Made by a program: the position numbers and the translations under genes
NCBI GenBank assembly: GCA_019635695.1
Contig: JAHBYZ010000021.1
Span: forward strand, 1 to 53,447
Source: Rhizobiaceae bacterium
Lineage (GTDB): Bacteria; Pseudomonadota; Alphaproteobacteria; Rhizobiales; Rhizobiaceae
Length of the DNA: 53,447 bases
Direction: 5' to 3'
Part shown: piece after piece, positions 32,999 through 43,403 of the stretch
Numbering within the stretch: the stretch's first letter is position 1
How the letters are laid out: the number at the start of each line of letters is the position of its first letter
Notes under the pieces: model-generated
Database searches by the model: none
What the model was told of the DNA's origin: nothing
The model's input: the letters and a program-made list of their open reading frames with translations, nothing else

Positions 32999-33727
32999 CT
33001 ATATATTAATGATGCGCAGCTTCACCGCCTTGGCGATGGCCTTGACGGTGTTCTCGGCGCCAAGCTTGTGGCGGGCGGAAAGCAGATAGGCCTCGACGGT
33101 GCGCGGCGAGATGTTCAGCCGTCGGCCGATGTCCTTCGCCGACTTGCCGTCGGCGGTCAGGATCAGGGCTTCCATTTCGCGCGGCGCGAGCTTCGGAATC
33201 TCGATGCCCTCGCCGAAGATTTCCTCCATCGCCTTGCGATGCAGTGCATGGGCGATTTCGCCCCACCCCGCCCGGTGCCGCCGCACCAGTGCGTCCCACT
33301 CGCCCTCGTCGACGGCGGCATTGACGGAGAACAGCGCGCGCCGGCCGTTGCGGTCGACTACCGGCACCGAATAGCCGTAGGCGCTCAGCCCGTGGGCGAC
33401 GAAATCGGCGAACAGGTCGGCGGCCTTGGGCGACATTTCGAGGTCGCGCCAGTCGAAAGGCAATGTTCGCGTGAACCCCTCGATCACGACGGGGTCGACG
33501 CGCGTGTAACCCTGAATGAGATAGCGCGTCAGCCAGGCGGCGGGATAGGTGGACTTGACGTAGGGACCGTCGACGGCGATCGCCGGCAACTGGCCGAGAT
33601 GATAGGTTGCGTTGCTGAGGCCGTAGCTGTCGCGCACCGCGACAACTGCCTCCATCACGTCCGCCGCTGCCTCGACCGCCGCGAACGCGCGCTCGAAGGC
33701 CTTGTCGGCCTGATTGCCCCCCGGCAT
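32999..33727 (-). CDS. LuxR-family AHL-responsive transcriptional regulator
   Basis: Protein of 242 residues: autoinducer-binding domain (about 15-165) and LuxR/GerE helix-turn-helix (about 178-238: LAPREMEALILTADGKSAKDI, RLNISPRTVEAYL). Ligand-pocket residues conserved in TraR/LuxR are present: W65, Y69, D78, P79, W93 and G113. ATG 33727 is supported by GGGAGG upstream; a frame from 33790 adds 21 residues without support. It lies upstream of luxI on the same strand, the standard pair arrangement. Confidence 0.93.
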   Translation of the reverse strand: MPGGNQADKAFERAFAAVEAAADVMEAVVAVRDSYGLSNATYHLGQLPAIAVDGPYVKSTYPAAWLTRYLIQGYTRVDPVVIEGFTRTLPFDWRDLEMSPKAADLFADFVAHGLSAYGYSVPVVDRNGRRALFSVNAAVDEGEWDALVRRHRAGWGEIAHALHRKAMEEIFGEGIEIPKLAPREMEALILTADGKSAKDIGRRLNISPRTVEAYLLSARHKLGAENTVKAIAKAVKLRIINI

Positions 33728-34104
33728 GCGCTGCCTCCCGCGCAGCGGTCTCCATGGCTCCCCACAAGCCAAGTCGCCGTCGCACCCCATTGCGCCGTGT
33801 AAACCCTACAGTTGGATACCAGAAATAGTTTCCGGGTAAAGCATCAGAGTTTCGAAGGCGGGCCGCAAGTGCGTCTGCGATGTCCCTGAAACGAAAAAAG
33901 CGGGCCCGGCAGCCCGCTTCCCTTCGTCCCCGTTACCGTGATCCTCCGCCAGTACATCCGTGGCCGGAAGCGATACGGGTCTGATACGGCCGCCGAACCG
34001 GGGAACCTCACGGCGAATCCCGCCGGACATCCCGCGCCGGCTCAAGGCGGCCGCTGCGCACTGATATGGCGATCACATGTGTCGCTTTCAAGTCATGCCG
34101 GCCG
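33728..34104. other. 377-bp gap upstream of luxR
   Basis: Holds the presumed luxR promoter (A/T-richer bases 33795-33850) and a terminator for the caspase-like gene (33894-33919). A minus-strand frame across 33806-34045 crosses the terminator and has no recognisable domain, so it is not called. Confidence 0.65.
33894..33919 (-). terminator. Intrinsic terminator downstream of the caspase-like gene
   Basis: AAGCGGGC (33898-33905) pairs with GCCCGCTT (33912-33919). On the minus strand the stem runs directly into six T, a good intrinsic terminator about 185 bp after the stop at 34105. It insulates the downstream luxR gene. Confidence 0.85.
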
Positions 34105-37100
34105 CTATGGCTTGGCGCGGGCGATCTGGTTGTTCACGACCCCGATCTTGTTGTCCATCAGCTCGACGATGCCTGCGGCGCCGAACGACGCGAACACGGA
34201 CTTGGCCAGCTCGAATTGCTCCAGCGCCTTGCGGAACTCCGGCTCGCCGGCACCGAGACTCGCCATGTTCCAGTGCACGTCGCCGAGATTGTTCTGCGTG
34301 AAGGCCCACTGCATTGGCTGCGTCTCCCTGGTGAAGACCTTGAGGGTAGCCTCGAACGCGGCGCGCGCCTCCGGCAGCCGCTCGGCGGTCTGCTCGCGCG
34401 TCGACAGGTTGAGCAGGCTTGTGCCCAGCCCGTTCTGCGCGTTGGCCCATTCCAGCGGCGCGCCCTCGAAGCTCAGAATCTCCAGCGCCGCACGCCGCAT
34501 CTCGACCGATTCCTTGAGACTGCCGGTCCCTTCCTCGTAGTTGGCGATCGACTGGAGCACGTCGCCGAGACTGGCTGTCGCGGTCGCCCACTGCATCGGC
34601 ATCCGGTCGCGGGTGAATTCCTCCAGCGAGGCGCGATAGGCACTCGCTGCCTCCCTGTAGATGTCCAGTTCACCGCCGCCGCCGGCCATGGCGGTGGACG
34701 CGGCCGTCAGCCTCAGCGTGTTGCCGAGGTTGAACTGCGTCATCGCCCAGTCGAGCGGCAGGCTGGCGCGCGGATAGGCCGATGCCGCGTCGCGAAACGC
34801 CTGCGCGGAGGCCTGCAGGGTGGCGGTGTCGCTGTTCTTCTGGCCTAGCGTCTGCAGCGCGATGCCGAGATTGTTCTGAACCGCCGCCCAGTCGATCGGC
34901 ACCTTGTCGCGGTCAAGCAGCGACAGCGCCGTTTCGAACGACGCGCGCGCCTTGTCCAGGTTGGGCGTGCCGAACCAGTCGTGCTGGCCGAGCGCCGCAT
35001 AGGCGTTGCCCAGATGCATGACCGTCATCGCGTGCTGAAACGGCCAGGTCTCTCGGTCGCGCACGGTCAGCGCCGCCTCATAGGCCTTCACCGCCTCGTT
35101 CATGAATGACGGGTCGTTCTTGCGCTTGCCGTGCGCGAGCAGGGCGTTGCCCAGATTGTTCTGCACGATGCCCCAGCTCACCGGATCGTTCTCGCGCGTC
35201 ACCACCTCGAGCGCGGCGCGATATGCCGTCTCGGCGTCCTCCAGGCTGGCAAGGTCGGGGCGCTGTTCGGCCAGCACGGCGGTGGCAAGGCCGATATTGC
35301 CCTGCGTGGAAGCCCATTGCAGCGGCGCCGTCTCGCGCGGTCGCTTGGCGAGAGCCGCGCGATAGGCTTCGATCGCAGACTGGATCATGGCGTGATCGCC
35401 GGCGCGCAGGCCGACGAGATAGAGCACGTTGCCGATATTGTTCTGCGCCGCCGACCAGCTTTCGTCGTCGCCAGCCGCGGCCAGGATCGGCAAGGTTTCC
35501 TCGAACATGCCCTTGGCCTTGAGCAGCTTGTCGCTGCCGTCCTCGCGCTCGCCGAGCGTGTTGAGCACGACCGCCATATTGTTGCGGGTGCGCGCCCAGT
35601 CCGGACCTTTCTCGCCGTTGGGCAGCATGTCGAGCACGGACTGGTAGGCGACCAGCGCCTCTTCAAGCGCGGTCCGGTCCGCGGTCTGCCCGCCCAGGCT
35701 GTGCAGCGCCTCGGCCTCTCGATTCCTGTAGTTCCAGGCAAGCTTGTCGTCCCAGCGCTCGACCAGTTCGAAGGCCTTGCCGTAGTCGGCCGCCGCCTCG
35801 CGGAAGGCGAAGGCCAGAGCCGAGGCATCGGCGCGTTTGGCATAGACGGCAGCATCGGCGATGCGTTTCTGCTTGAGCAGATCCTCCAGCTGGTCCACCG
35901 CCGGCTCGTCCTGCTCGATGCGAGCGACGGCCTGGTCTAGGAAAGCGCGTGCCGACTGGATCGCGCCTTCCGCGATGGCGCGGTCGGCCGCCGCCGCAAG
36001 CGCGGCGATCTCGGGATCGTCGGTTGACAGCGCCTCGCGCTGGCCGAGCATCTCGCGCAGCCGCGCTGCCTGATCCTCCAGCACCTTCTGCAATTCGTCG
36101 GGGCTCTCCGGCATCCTCTCGGTGCCCATGGCGCGCAGGATGCCGTAGAGCGAATCGAGCTTCACGCCTTCCTTCGCGGCCACCCGCTCCACCTGCAGGC
36201 GTTCGGGGTCCGGCAGCGCCGCCATGGTCAGCAGCAGCTGCCTGCGCTCGCCGGTGATGGTCTTGTCGACGCCTTCCGGCTCCTCCGGGGCGACGCCGAA
36301 ATAGACCAGCCGGCGCAGGCTTTCGTTGACCCACGGCCGCTGGCGCGCCCCGGTCGAGAGATAGACCTCCTCCGTCACCATGCGCATCACCTGCCCGAAC
36401 TCCGCGCCCTGCATGGCGGCGAGATGGCGCAGCAGCGCCTTGGCGTACGGGCTGTTCTCGCCCGTCGCGCCGTCCAGCGCTGGCTCGCCCGGCTCCGCCG
36501 CAAAGCCGATCACCATGCCGAGGTTCTCCTCTGCGCCCGGCTTCGGTGCGTTGAGAGCCGTGGCGCCGCGCACGACGGTCAGTCCGCCGGCGGCCACCGG
36601 CTCCGGCTTCGCGTCCTTGCTGGCGCGGATCACCGTCCCGTCGGGAAACGGGCTTGTGCGGCAGGCGTCGAGCAGCACGATCGTCAGAGGTACGTTGCGC
36701 TTCAGCTCGTCGAGGATTTCGGACAGCGGCACCAGCGTCTCGGCCGCGTCGTCGAGCGACGAGTGGTCCGCGTCGACGGGCAGCAGCCAGTTCTCGCCGC
36801 CGGCCTCGATCCCGTGGCCGGCATAATAGAGCAGCGCGACGTCGGCCTCCGCGGCGTCCTCGGCGAAGCGTTCCAGGTCGCGCCGCAGCTTGCCGGCGTC
36901 GCGATCGGTCACCGCGCGTGTGTCGAACCCGAGATCGGTCAGCAGCTTGGCCATCTCGCGCGCGTCGCCGGCCGGGTTCGCCAGCGGCGACACATGCTGG
37001 TATTCCGACTGACCGATCACCAGCGCCACGCCGCTCAGACTCTGGGCGCGGGCCGCCGACAGGGTGACGACAAGCAGCAGCGCCGCAAAGGCGAGACGAA

Positions 37101-37122
37101 ATGGATTGAGCAGGTCACGCAT
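34105..37122 (-). CDS. Secreted caspase-family (C14, orthocaspase-like) protein with TPR-like repeats
   Basis: Protein of 1005 residues. A signal peptide (1-26, AARA/Q) leads into a caspase-fold domain (28-270) with catalytic H103 in YYAGHGIE and C154 in LLDACRTSPF, and the ALVIGQSEYQ start typical of bacterial C14 proteins. Residues about 330-450 are helical and charged. Residues about 490-990 hold around eight or nine TPR-like units of about 60 residues, each with W-x3-Q-N-N-L-G or close variants (for example WGIVQNNLGNALLA, WAAVQNNLGIALQT). Probably a periplasmic protease or scaffold; substrate unknown. It is divergent from the PotD-like gene, with 240 bp between. Confidence 0.93.
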   Translation of the reverse strand: MRDLLNPFRLAFAALLLVVTLSAARAQSLSGVALVIGQSEYQHVSPLANPAGDAREMAKLLTDLGFDTRAVTDRDAGKLRRDLERFAEDAAEADVALLYYAGHGIEAGGENWLLPVDADHSSLDDAAETLVPLSEILDELKRNVPLTIVLLDACRTSPFPDGTVIRASKDAKPEPVAAGGLTVVRGATALNAPKPGAEENLGMVIGFAAEPGEPALDGATGENSPYAKALLRHLAAMQGAEFGQVMRMVTEEVYLSTGARQRPWVNESLRRLVYFGVAPEEPEGVDKTITGERRQLLLTMAALPDPERLQVERVAAKEGVKLDSLYGILRAMGTERMPESPDELQKVLEDQAARLREMLGQREALSTDDPEIAALAAAADRAIAEGAIQSARAFLDQAVARIEQDEPAVDQLEDLLKQKRIADAAVYAKRADASALAFAFREAAADYGKAFELVERWDDKLAWNYRNREAEALHSLGGQTADRTALEEALVAYQSVLDMLPNGEKGPDWARTRNNMAVVLNTLGEREDGSDKLLKAKGMFEETLPILAAAGDDESWSAAQNNIGNVLYLVGLRAGDHAMIQSAIEAYRAALAKRPRETAPLQWASTQGNIGLATAVLAEQRPDLASLEDAETAYRAALEVVTRENDPVSWGIVQNNLGNALLAHGKRKNDPSFMNEAVKAYEAALTVRDRETWPFQHAMTVMHLGNAYAALGQHDWFGTPNLDKARASFETALSLLDRDKVPIDWAAVQNNLGIALQTLGQKNSDTATLQASAQAFRDAASAYPRASLPLDWAMTQFNLGNTLRLTAASTAMAGGGGELDIYREAASAYRASLEEFTRDRMPMQWATATASLGDVLQSIANYEEGTGSLKESVEMRRAALEILSFEGAPLEWANAQNGLGTSLLNLSTREQTAERLPEARAAFEATLKVFTRETQPMQWAFTQNNLGDVHWNMASLGAGEPEFRKALEQFELAKSVFASFGAAGIVELMDNKIGVVNNQIARAKP

Positions 37123-37362
37123 CGCAAGCCTCGTAGGCGGCTACCGTATCCGCCGCGTGTCGCTGTCTCTAGCGGCCAATTGTGGCGGCGGAAGTCTCTT
37201 GTTCACGGGCTCGTGAACGCGGCAATCTGCCCTGCTGAAAAGCGAGGCCGCACGCAAATGTGCCCATTCTTTCGCCTTGCGGGCGGCGCGGCGGAAAAAT
37301 AGGCTCATCTTCACCGGGATCGCCCAGGGGTGCGCGATTCCGACAACCGCATGAGGCGCAAG

Positions 37363-38412
37363 ATGAAGAACATGATGCTCACGCTGGCCAGCGCGACCGG
37401 CCTGGCCCTGACACTCGGCATGTCGCTGGCCGCCGCACCGGCCGCCGCGCAGGGCAAGACCCTGACAATCTCGTGGTGGGGCTTTAACGGCGAAAAGCTC
37501 GACCAGTTCGTGGTGAAGCCTTTCGAGGCGCAGTGCGGCTGCACGCTGGTATTCGAGACCGGTAACAACGCCGACCGGCTGAACAAGATCAAGATTCGCG
37601 ACGGCGCCGGCGTCGACGTCATCTACCTGACCGACAACTTCTCGCAGATCGGCATCGAGGAAGGCCTGTTCCAGAAGGTCGATCGCTCGAAGATACCCAA
37701 CGTCGCCGGCATCTACGACCTGGCGCAGGACCCGCAGGGCGGCTACGGCCCGGCCTACACGATCGGCCGCGTCGGCGTTATCTTCGACTCCGCTAAGGTC
37801 AACCCGCCGATCACCAAATGGGCCGACATCTGGCGCGACGACCTGAAGGGTCACCTGTCGCTGCCGAACGTTACCACGACGTCCGGCCCCATGGTCGTGA
37901 TGATCGCCGGCGAGAAGGCCGGCACCAACGCCTTCGAGGATTCCAAGCCGGCCTTCGAGCAGATCGCCGCGCTGAAGGACAGCGTGGTGAAGAACTACAA
38001 CACCGGCTCCGAGCTGGTGAACCTGTTCTCCACCGGCGAGGTGACCGCCTCGATCGCGCAGGACTTCACGCTCGGCCAGTTGCAGGCGGCCGTGCCGACC
38101 ATCACCTGGGCCAACCTCGAGGACGGCGCGATCGCAACGCTTAACACGGTCAACATCCCGAAGGGCGCGGCCGAAGTCGAGCTGGCGCACCAGTTCATCA
38201 ACTTCATCCTCGACCCGGCGCTGCAGCAGAAGCTCGCCGAGGAAGGCGTCGATGCGCCGGTGGTGAAGTCGGTGACCCTGACGCCCGAGCAGGCCAAGAA
38301 GTGGACCTACGGCGCCGACGTGGTCGCCAACCTGAAGCGCCTCGACTACTCCAAGATGAACGCCGCCAAGGCCGCGTGGATCGACGAGTGGAACGAGATC
38401 TTCGGCATGTGA
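37363..38412 (+). CDS. PotD-like ABC substrate-binding protein
   Basis: Periplasmic binding protein of 349 residues, family 1/PotD-type: signal peptide to about residue 30 (AAPAAAQG), then KTLTISWWGFNG, DVIYLTDNFSQ and YGPAYTIGRVGVIF. ATG 37363 has GAGG 7 bases upstream; an ATG at 37351 and a GTG at 37330 are in frame but unsupported. It is the first gene of a unit with two permeases, an ATPase, an amidohydrolase and a nucleoside hydrolase. The family suggests polyamines, but the enzymes downstream suggest a nucleoside-derived ligand. Confidence 0.9.
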   Translation: MKNMMLTLASATGLALTLGMSLAAAPAAAQGKTLTISWWGFNGEKLDQFVVKPFEAQCGCTLVFETGNNADRLNKIKIRDGAGVDVIYLTDNFSQIGIEEGLFQKVDRSKIPNVAGIYDLAQDPQGGYGPAYTIGRVGVIFDSAKVNPPITKWADIWRDDLKGHLSLPNVTTTSGPMVVMIAGEKAGTNAFEDSKPAFEQIAALKDSVVKNYNTGSELVNLFSTGEVTASIAQDFTLGQLQAAVPTITWANLEDGAIATLNTVNIPKGAAEVELAHQFINFILDPALQQKLAEEGVDAPVVKSVTLTPEQAKKWTYGADVVANLKRLDYSKMNAAKAAWIDEWNEIFGM

Positions 38413-38446
38413 TCGGCTGATTGCCGAGCGCCTCACCGACCGATTT

Positions 38447-38468
38447 CCCCGGCCGCGCGCGGCCGGGG
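38447..38468. promoter_or_regulatory. Perfect 22-bp GC palindrome between binding-protein and permease genes
   Basis: CCCCGGCCGCG and its exact reverse complement CGCGGCCGGGG abut, giving a very stable hairpin in the mRNA between the binding-protein stop (38412) and the permease start (38496). Such hairpins commonly protect the upstream message or reduce read-through, so that binding protein exceeds permease. No U-run follows. Confidence 0.7.
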
Positions 38469-38495
38469 AGACATTCCGCTCCCGACCGAACAGAT

Positions 38496-39323
38496 ATGCT
38501 CAAGCGCCACGCAGGCTGGATCCTCGCCGCACCCGCGACCTTGCTGGTCGTGCTGTTCCTGGTGCTGCCGGTGGCGGCCACCATCGCCTCGACCTTCGGC
38601 GACCCCAAGGGTGTGTTCGCGCCCTACATCGCCTTCTTCAATTCCGGTTTCCGCCGCACCGTCCTGTGGCGCACGCTGGAGATCTCGCTCGCCACCACGG
38701 CGATCTCCCTCGTTCTCGGCTTCTTCGCCGCCTACGCCGTGTCGCGCGCGCCGTCGCGCATGAAGAGCGTGCTCATCATCGCCGCCGTCTTCCCGCTGCT
38801 GACCGGCGTGGTGGTGCGCTCCTTCGCCTGGCTGATCATCCTCGGCAAGAACGGCATACTGAACAATTTCCTCGTCGGCATCGGCATCACGGACCAGCCG
38901 TTCAACATGCTCTACACGCAGGGCTCGGTTATCGTGGCGATGGTCTATCTGTTCACGCCGCTGATGATCCTCACCCTCGTCGGCGTTCTGGAGAACATCC
39001 CCGACGACGTGATCCAGGCCGCGTCCTCGCTCGGGGCCAGGCCGTCCGCCGTGTTCCGGCAGGTGATCTTCCCGCTCGCCGTGCCAGGCCTGATCGTCGG
39101 CGCGGTGCTGGTCTTCACGGGCTCGTTCACCTCCTACGCGACGCCCCAGCTCGTCGGCGGCGAGCGCCAGATGATGATGGGCACGCTGATGTACCAGCGC
39201 GCCATGGTGGCGTTCGACTGGGTTGGCGCCTCCACCGTGGCGGCGATCATGGTGGTCATCACCATAGCCGTCGTGCTGGTGATGACGCGCATCGCGCGCC
39301 GCCTGAACCCGATGGCGACCTGA
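38496..39323 (+). CDS. PotB-like ABC permease
   Basis: Inner-membrane permease of 275 residues with six membrane segments. The EAA coupling loop is present as DDVIQAASSLGARPSAVFRQVIFPLAVPG, and LLTGVVVRSFAW is typical of PotB. ATG 38496 (MLKRHAGWIL) is chosen on homology; no good ribosome-binding site is visible and an in-frame ATG at 38421 would add 25 residues that run through the hairpin. Confidence 0.9.
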   Translation: MLKRHAGWILAAPATLLVVLFLVLPVAATIASTFGDPKGVFAPYIAFFNSGFRRTVLWRTLEISLATTAISLVLGFFAAYAVSRAPSRMKSVLIIAAVFPLLTGVVVRSFAWLIILGKNGILNNFLVGIGITDQPFNMLYTQGSVIVAMVYLFTPLMILTLVGVLENIPDDVIQAASSLGARPSAVFRQVIFPLAVPGLIVGAVLVFTGSFTSYATPQLVGGERQMMMGTLMYQRAMVAFDWVGASTVAAIMVVITIAVVLVMTRIARRLNPMAT

Positions 39324-39324
39324 C

Positions 39325-40113
39325 ATGACCGCGCGCCTCAGCCCCTGGCTCATCGCCTTCACGACGCTGATCTACATCTTCCTTGCGGGGCCGCTCGTCA
39401 TCGTCATCGGCGCGGCGCTGTCGGATACGACCTACCTCACCTTCCCGCCGCAGGGCCTCACCCTGCACTGGTTCGTGCGCATTTTCGAGATCGGCGCGTT
39501 TCGCACCACCATCGTCACCAGCCTGCAGATCGCCTTCCTGTCGACCGCGCTGGCGCTGGCGATCGGCATCCCGGCCGCCTACGCGCTCAACCGCTACCGC
39601 ATCCAGCTCCCGGCATGGCTGTCGACGCTGTTCGTGCTGCCGATCCTGGTGCCGGAGATCGTGCTGGGCTTCTCGCTGCTGCGCTCGGTGGCGGCCGGCA
39701 TGAACGCGCCGATCTATGCCAGCCTGCTGATCGGCCACACGCTGATCGTGCTGCCCTATTGCGTGCGGGTCATCTCGGCCAGCCTCTCTTCCTTCGATTT
39801 CTCGGTCGAGGAGGCGGCGATCAGCCTCGGCAGCCCGCCGGCGAAAACCTTCTTCACCATCGTGCTGCCCAACGTCCGCTCGGGCGTCATCGCCGCCTTC
39901 ATCCTCGCCTTCATCACCTCGATCAACGATGTGTCGACCTCGATCTTCCTGACCGGCCCGGGCATCTCGACGCTGCCGATCCAGATCCTCGCCCATGTCG
40001 AGCAGTTCTTCGACCCGGTGATCGCCTCCGTCTCGGTGCTGCTGATGTTCCTCACCGTCGCCGTCATGGCCATCGTGGAACGCACGCTCGGCCTCACCTT
40101 CCTCGCGAAATGA
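39325..40113 (+). CDS. PotC-like ABC permease
   Basis: Inner-membrane permease of 262 residues with six membrane segments and EAA loop VEEAAISLGSPPAKTFFTIVLPNVRSG. The start is one base after the stop of the first permease gene, and it ends 4 bp before the ATPase gene. It completes the permease heterodimer. Confidence 0.93.
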   Translation: MTARLSPWLIAFTTLIYIFLAGPLVIVIGAALSDTTYLTFPPQGLTLHWFVRIFEIGAFRTTIVTSLQIAFLSTALALAIGIPAAYALNRYRIQLPAWLSTLFVLPILVPEIVLGFSLLRSVAAGMNAPIYASLLIGHTLIVLPYCVRVISASLSSFDFSVEEAAISLGSPPAKTFFTIVLPNVRSGVIAAFILAFITSINDVSTSIFLTGPGISTLPIQILAHVEQFFDPVIASVSVLLMFLTVAVMAIVERTLGLTFLAK

Positions 40114-40117
40114 CGAC

Positions 40118-41179
<1,062 letters not shown>

Positions 41180-41185
41180 CATCCC

Positions 41186-42508
41186 ATGACCATTCTGATT
41201 ACCAACGCCACGCTCATCCCGTGCACACCGGACATGCCCGTCATCGAGCATGGCTGGGTCCGAATCGACGGCGATACGATTGCAGCCACCGGCGCCGGTC
41301 CCGCACCGTCGATCCCCGGCGCCGAGACCCTCGACGCCGGTGAAGACATCGTGATGCCCGGCATGGTCAACCCGCATTGCCACATCGCCATGAGCCTGTT
41401 CCGCGGGCTGGGCGAGGACGTCGACGACCGGCTGTTCCGCTACGTGCTGCCGATGGAACGCAAGTTCGTCACGCCGCAGATGGTGCGCGTCGGCACCGCG
41501 CTCGGCGCGCTGGAGCTGATCGAGGGCGGCGTCACCACCGTCGCCGACATGTACTATTTCGAGACCGAGGTGGGCCGCGTCGTCGACAAGGCCGGCTTCC
41601 GCGTCGTCGCCGGCCAGACCATCGCCGACTTCGACCCGCCCGACCACAAGACCATCGATGCCGGCTTCGCGCTGACGGAGGAGCTGGTCGCCGAGTTCCG
41701 TGGCCACCCGCGCGTACTCCCTTCCATCGCGCCGCACGCCCCCTATTCGACCGATATCCCCGTCATGCGCCGCGTCGCCGAGTGGGCCGACCGCAATCCG
41801 GACGTGCCGGTGCAGATCCATCTCGCCGAAATGGATTCGGAGATGGAGTGGTGCGCCAAACACCACAATGCGCGGCCCGTCGAAGTGGTCCAGCGCGCGG
41901 GCCTCTTGCGCAAGGGTCTGATCTGCGCGCACTGCCTGCACATCAATGACGGCGAAATCGACATCATGGCGCATGCCGGGGTCTGCGTCGGGCACAATGC
42001 GCGCTCCAACGCCAAGGCCGGGCGCGGCATCGCGCCAGTGGAGGCTATGCGCGCCGCCGGCATACCCGTCGGCGTCGCCACCGACGGCCCGATGAGCGGC
42101 AACACGCTCGACATGTTCTCGCAGTTCGGCCCGGTGTCGATGTTCCAGAAGCTCGCCGGTCACAGCCGCAAGCCTATGCCGGGCAAGGAGGTCATCCGCA
42201 TGGCCACCATCGAGGGCGCGAAGGTGCTCGGCCTTGACCACAGGCTGGGTTCGCTCGAAGCCGGCAAGCAGGCCGACCTCATCCGCGTGTCGCTTGCGCC
42301 GGCGCGCGTGCAGCCGATCTACGATCACTACGCCACGCTGGTCTTCGCCTCGATGGCGACCGACGTTCAGGACGTCATGGTAGCCGGCAAATGGCTGATG
42401 CGCGGCCGCGAGGTGCTCACGCTCGAACGCAGCAAGGTCCTGCGCGACGCCCACCAGGTCGCCACCGAGTTCAAGGCCGAGATGGCGCGGATCGATGCCC
42501 GTGGCTAG
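41186..42508 (+). CDS. TrzA/AtzA/MtaD-type amidohydrolase (adenosine-derivative or cytosine-like deaminase)
   Basis: Zinc-dependent amidohydrolase of 440 residues. Metal ligands are in place: H64 and H66 (NPHCHIAM), H212 (QIHLAEMDSE), H249 in CAHCLH and D300 (VATDGPMSGN). The group includes deaminases of methylthioadenosine and S-adenosylhomocysteine, and guanine or triazine hydrolases. Deamination is favoured here because a nucleoside hydrolase gene overlaps its end by 14 bp. Exact substrate not determined. Confidence 0.9.
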   Translation: MTILITNATLIPCTPDMPVIEHGWVRIDGDTIAATGAGPAPSIPGAETLDAGEDIVMPGMVNPHCHIAMSLFRGLGEDVDDRLFRYVLPMERKFVTPQMVRVGTALGALELIEGGVTTVADMYYFETEVGRVVDKAGFRVVAGQTIADFDPPDHKTIDAGFALTEELVAEFRGHPRVLPSIAPHAPYSTDIPVMRRVAEWADRNPDVPVQIHLAEMDSEMEWCAKHHNARPVEVVQRAGLLRKGLICAHCLHINDGEIDIMAHAGVCVGHNARSNAKAGRGIAPVEAMRAAGIPVGVATDGPMSGNTLDMFSQFGPVSMFQKLAGHSRKPMPGKEVIRMATIEGAKVLGLDHRLGSLEAGKQADLIRVSLAPARVQPIYDHYATLVFASMATDVQDVMVAGKWLMRGREVLTLERSKVLRDAHQVATEFKAEMARIDARG

Positions 42509-43403
42509 GCTCAAGGTCGTCATCGATACCGATCCAGGTCTCGACGACGCGGTGGCGATCCTGTTCGCGCTGCAGTCCGGCCTGTTCGACATCGCCGGCA
42601 TCACCACGGTTGCCGGCAACCTGGGCATCGGCGTGACGACACGCAACGCCGGGCGCCTGCTGGCCTTTGCCGGCCGCGGCGACATTCCCGTGGTCGAAGG
42701 TGCCGAACGGCCCCTGTTCCGCAGCGCCATCCAGACCGCCGACATCCACGGCGGGGACGGCATGGGCTGGGTCGATTTGCCGGAGCCGGCGGTGCCGCCC
42801 GATGTTGACGCGGTGGCTTGGCTTGCGGACCTGCTGATGCGCGAGGAACCGCATTCGGTGGCGATCCTCGCGCTCGGACCGCTCACCAATCTGGCGAAAC
42901 TTCAGACTGACCATCCCGACGCCGCGCACCGCGTCGGCCTGATCGTGGCCATGGGTGGCGCAGTGAACGAACCGGGCAATATGGGCCCGCGCGCCGAGTT
43001 CAATTTCCAGGCCGACCCGCATGCGGCCGGCATCATGTTCGCCGCCGGCCTGCCGATGATCGTCATTCCCCTCGACGTGACGCGTAAGGTGCGCGCCACG
43101 CGCGACTGGTGCGCCCGGCTTGCCGCCGGGTCGCCTGTCGCCGCCAAGGCCGGCGAGGTGATCGAGGCCTATTTCCAGTCAACACAGGGTCGCGAGAGCC
43201 GGCCGCTGCACGATCCATGCGTGATGCTGTTCGCTGCGCGGCCGGACCTCTTCGCGGTCGAGACCATGCGGCTTGCCATCGACACCGAGGACGGGCCGGA
43301 CGCCGGCGCGCTGTTCCCGGGCGAGGGCGCCGAGGTGGCTGTGGCCATGCGGGTCAACGCCGAGGCCGCGCTGGAGCTGCTGGCGAAGGGGCTCGGCGCC
43401 TAG
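42495..43403 (+). CDS. Inosine-uridine preferring nucleoside hydrolase
   Basis: Protein of 302 residues of the IunH family, which cleaves the N-glycosidic bond of nucleosides. The calcium and ribose-binding motif DTDPGLDDA (D11, D13, D17, D18) is at the N-terminus; ALGPLTNLA and RAEFNFQADPHAA are also typical. ATG 42495 overlaps the amidohydrolase gene by 14 bp; a GTG at 42501 is possible. Its stop overlaps the stop of the convergent M20 gene in the four bases CTAG (43400-43403). Confidence 0.94.
   Translation: MPVARLKVVIDTDPGLDDAVAILFALQSGLFDIAGITTVAGNLGIGVTTRNAGRLLAFAGRGDIPVVEGAERPLFRSAIQTADIHGGDGMGWVDLPEPAVPPDVDAVAWLADLLMREEPHSVAILALGPLTNLAKLQTDHPDAAHRVGLIVAMGGAVNEPGNMGPRAEFNFQADPHAAGIMFAAGLPMIVIPLDVTRKVRATRDWCARLAAGSPVAAKAGEVIEAYFQSTQGRESRPLHDPCVMLFAARPDLFAVETMRLAIDTEDGPDAGALFPGEGAEVAVAMRVNAEAALELLAKGLGA

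Noticed and set aside
33806..34045. 79-residue minus-strand frame between luxR and the caspase-like gene
   Set aside because: It spans the intrinsic terminator at 33894-33919 and has no recognisable domain.
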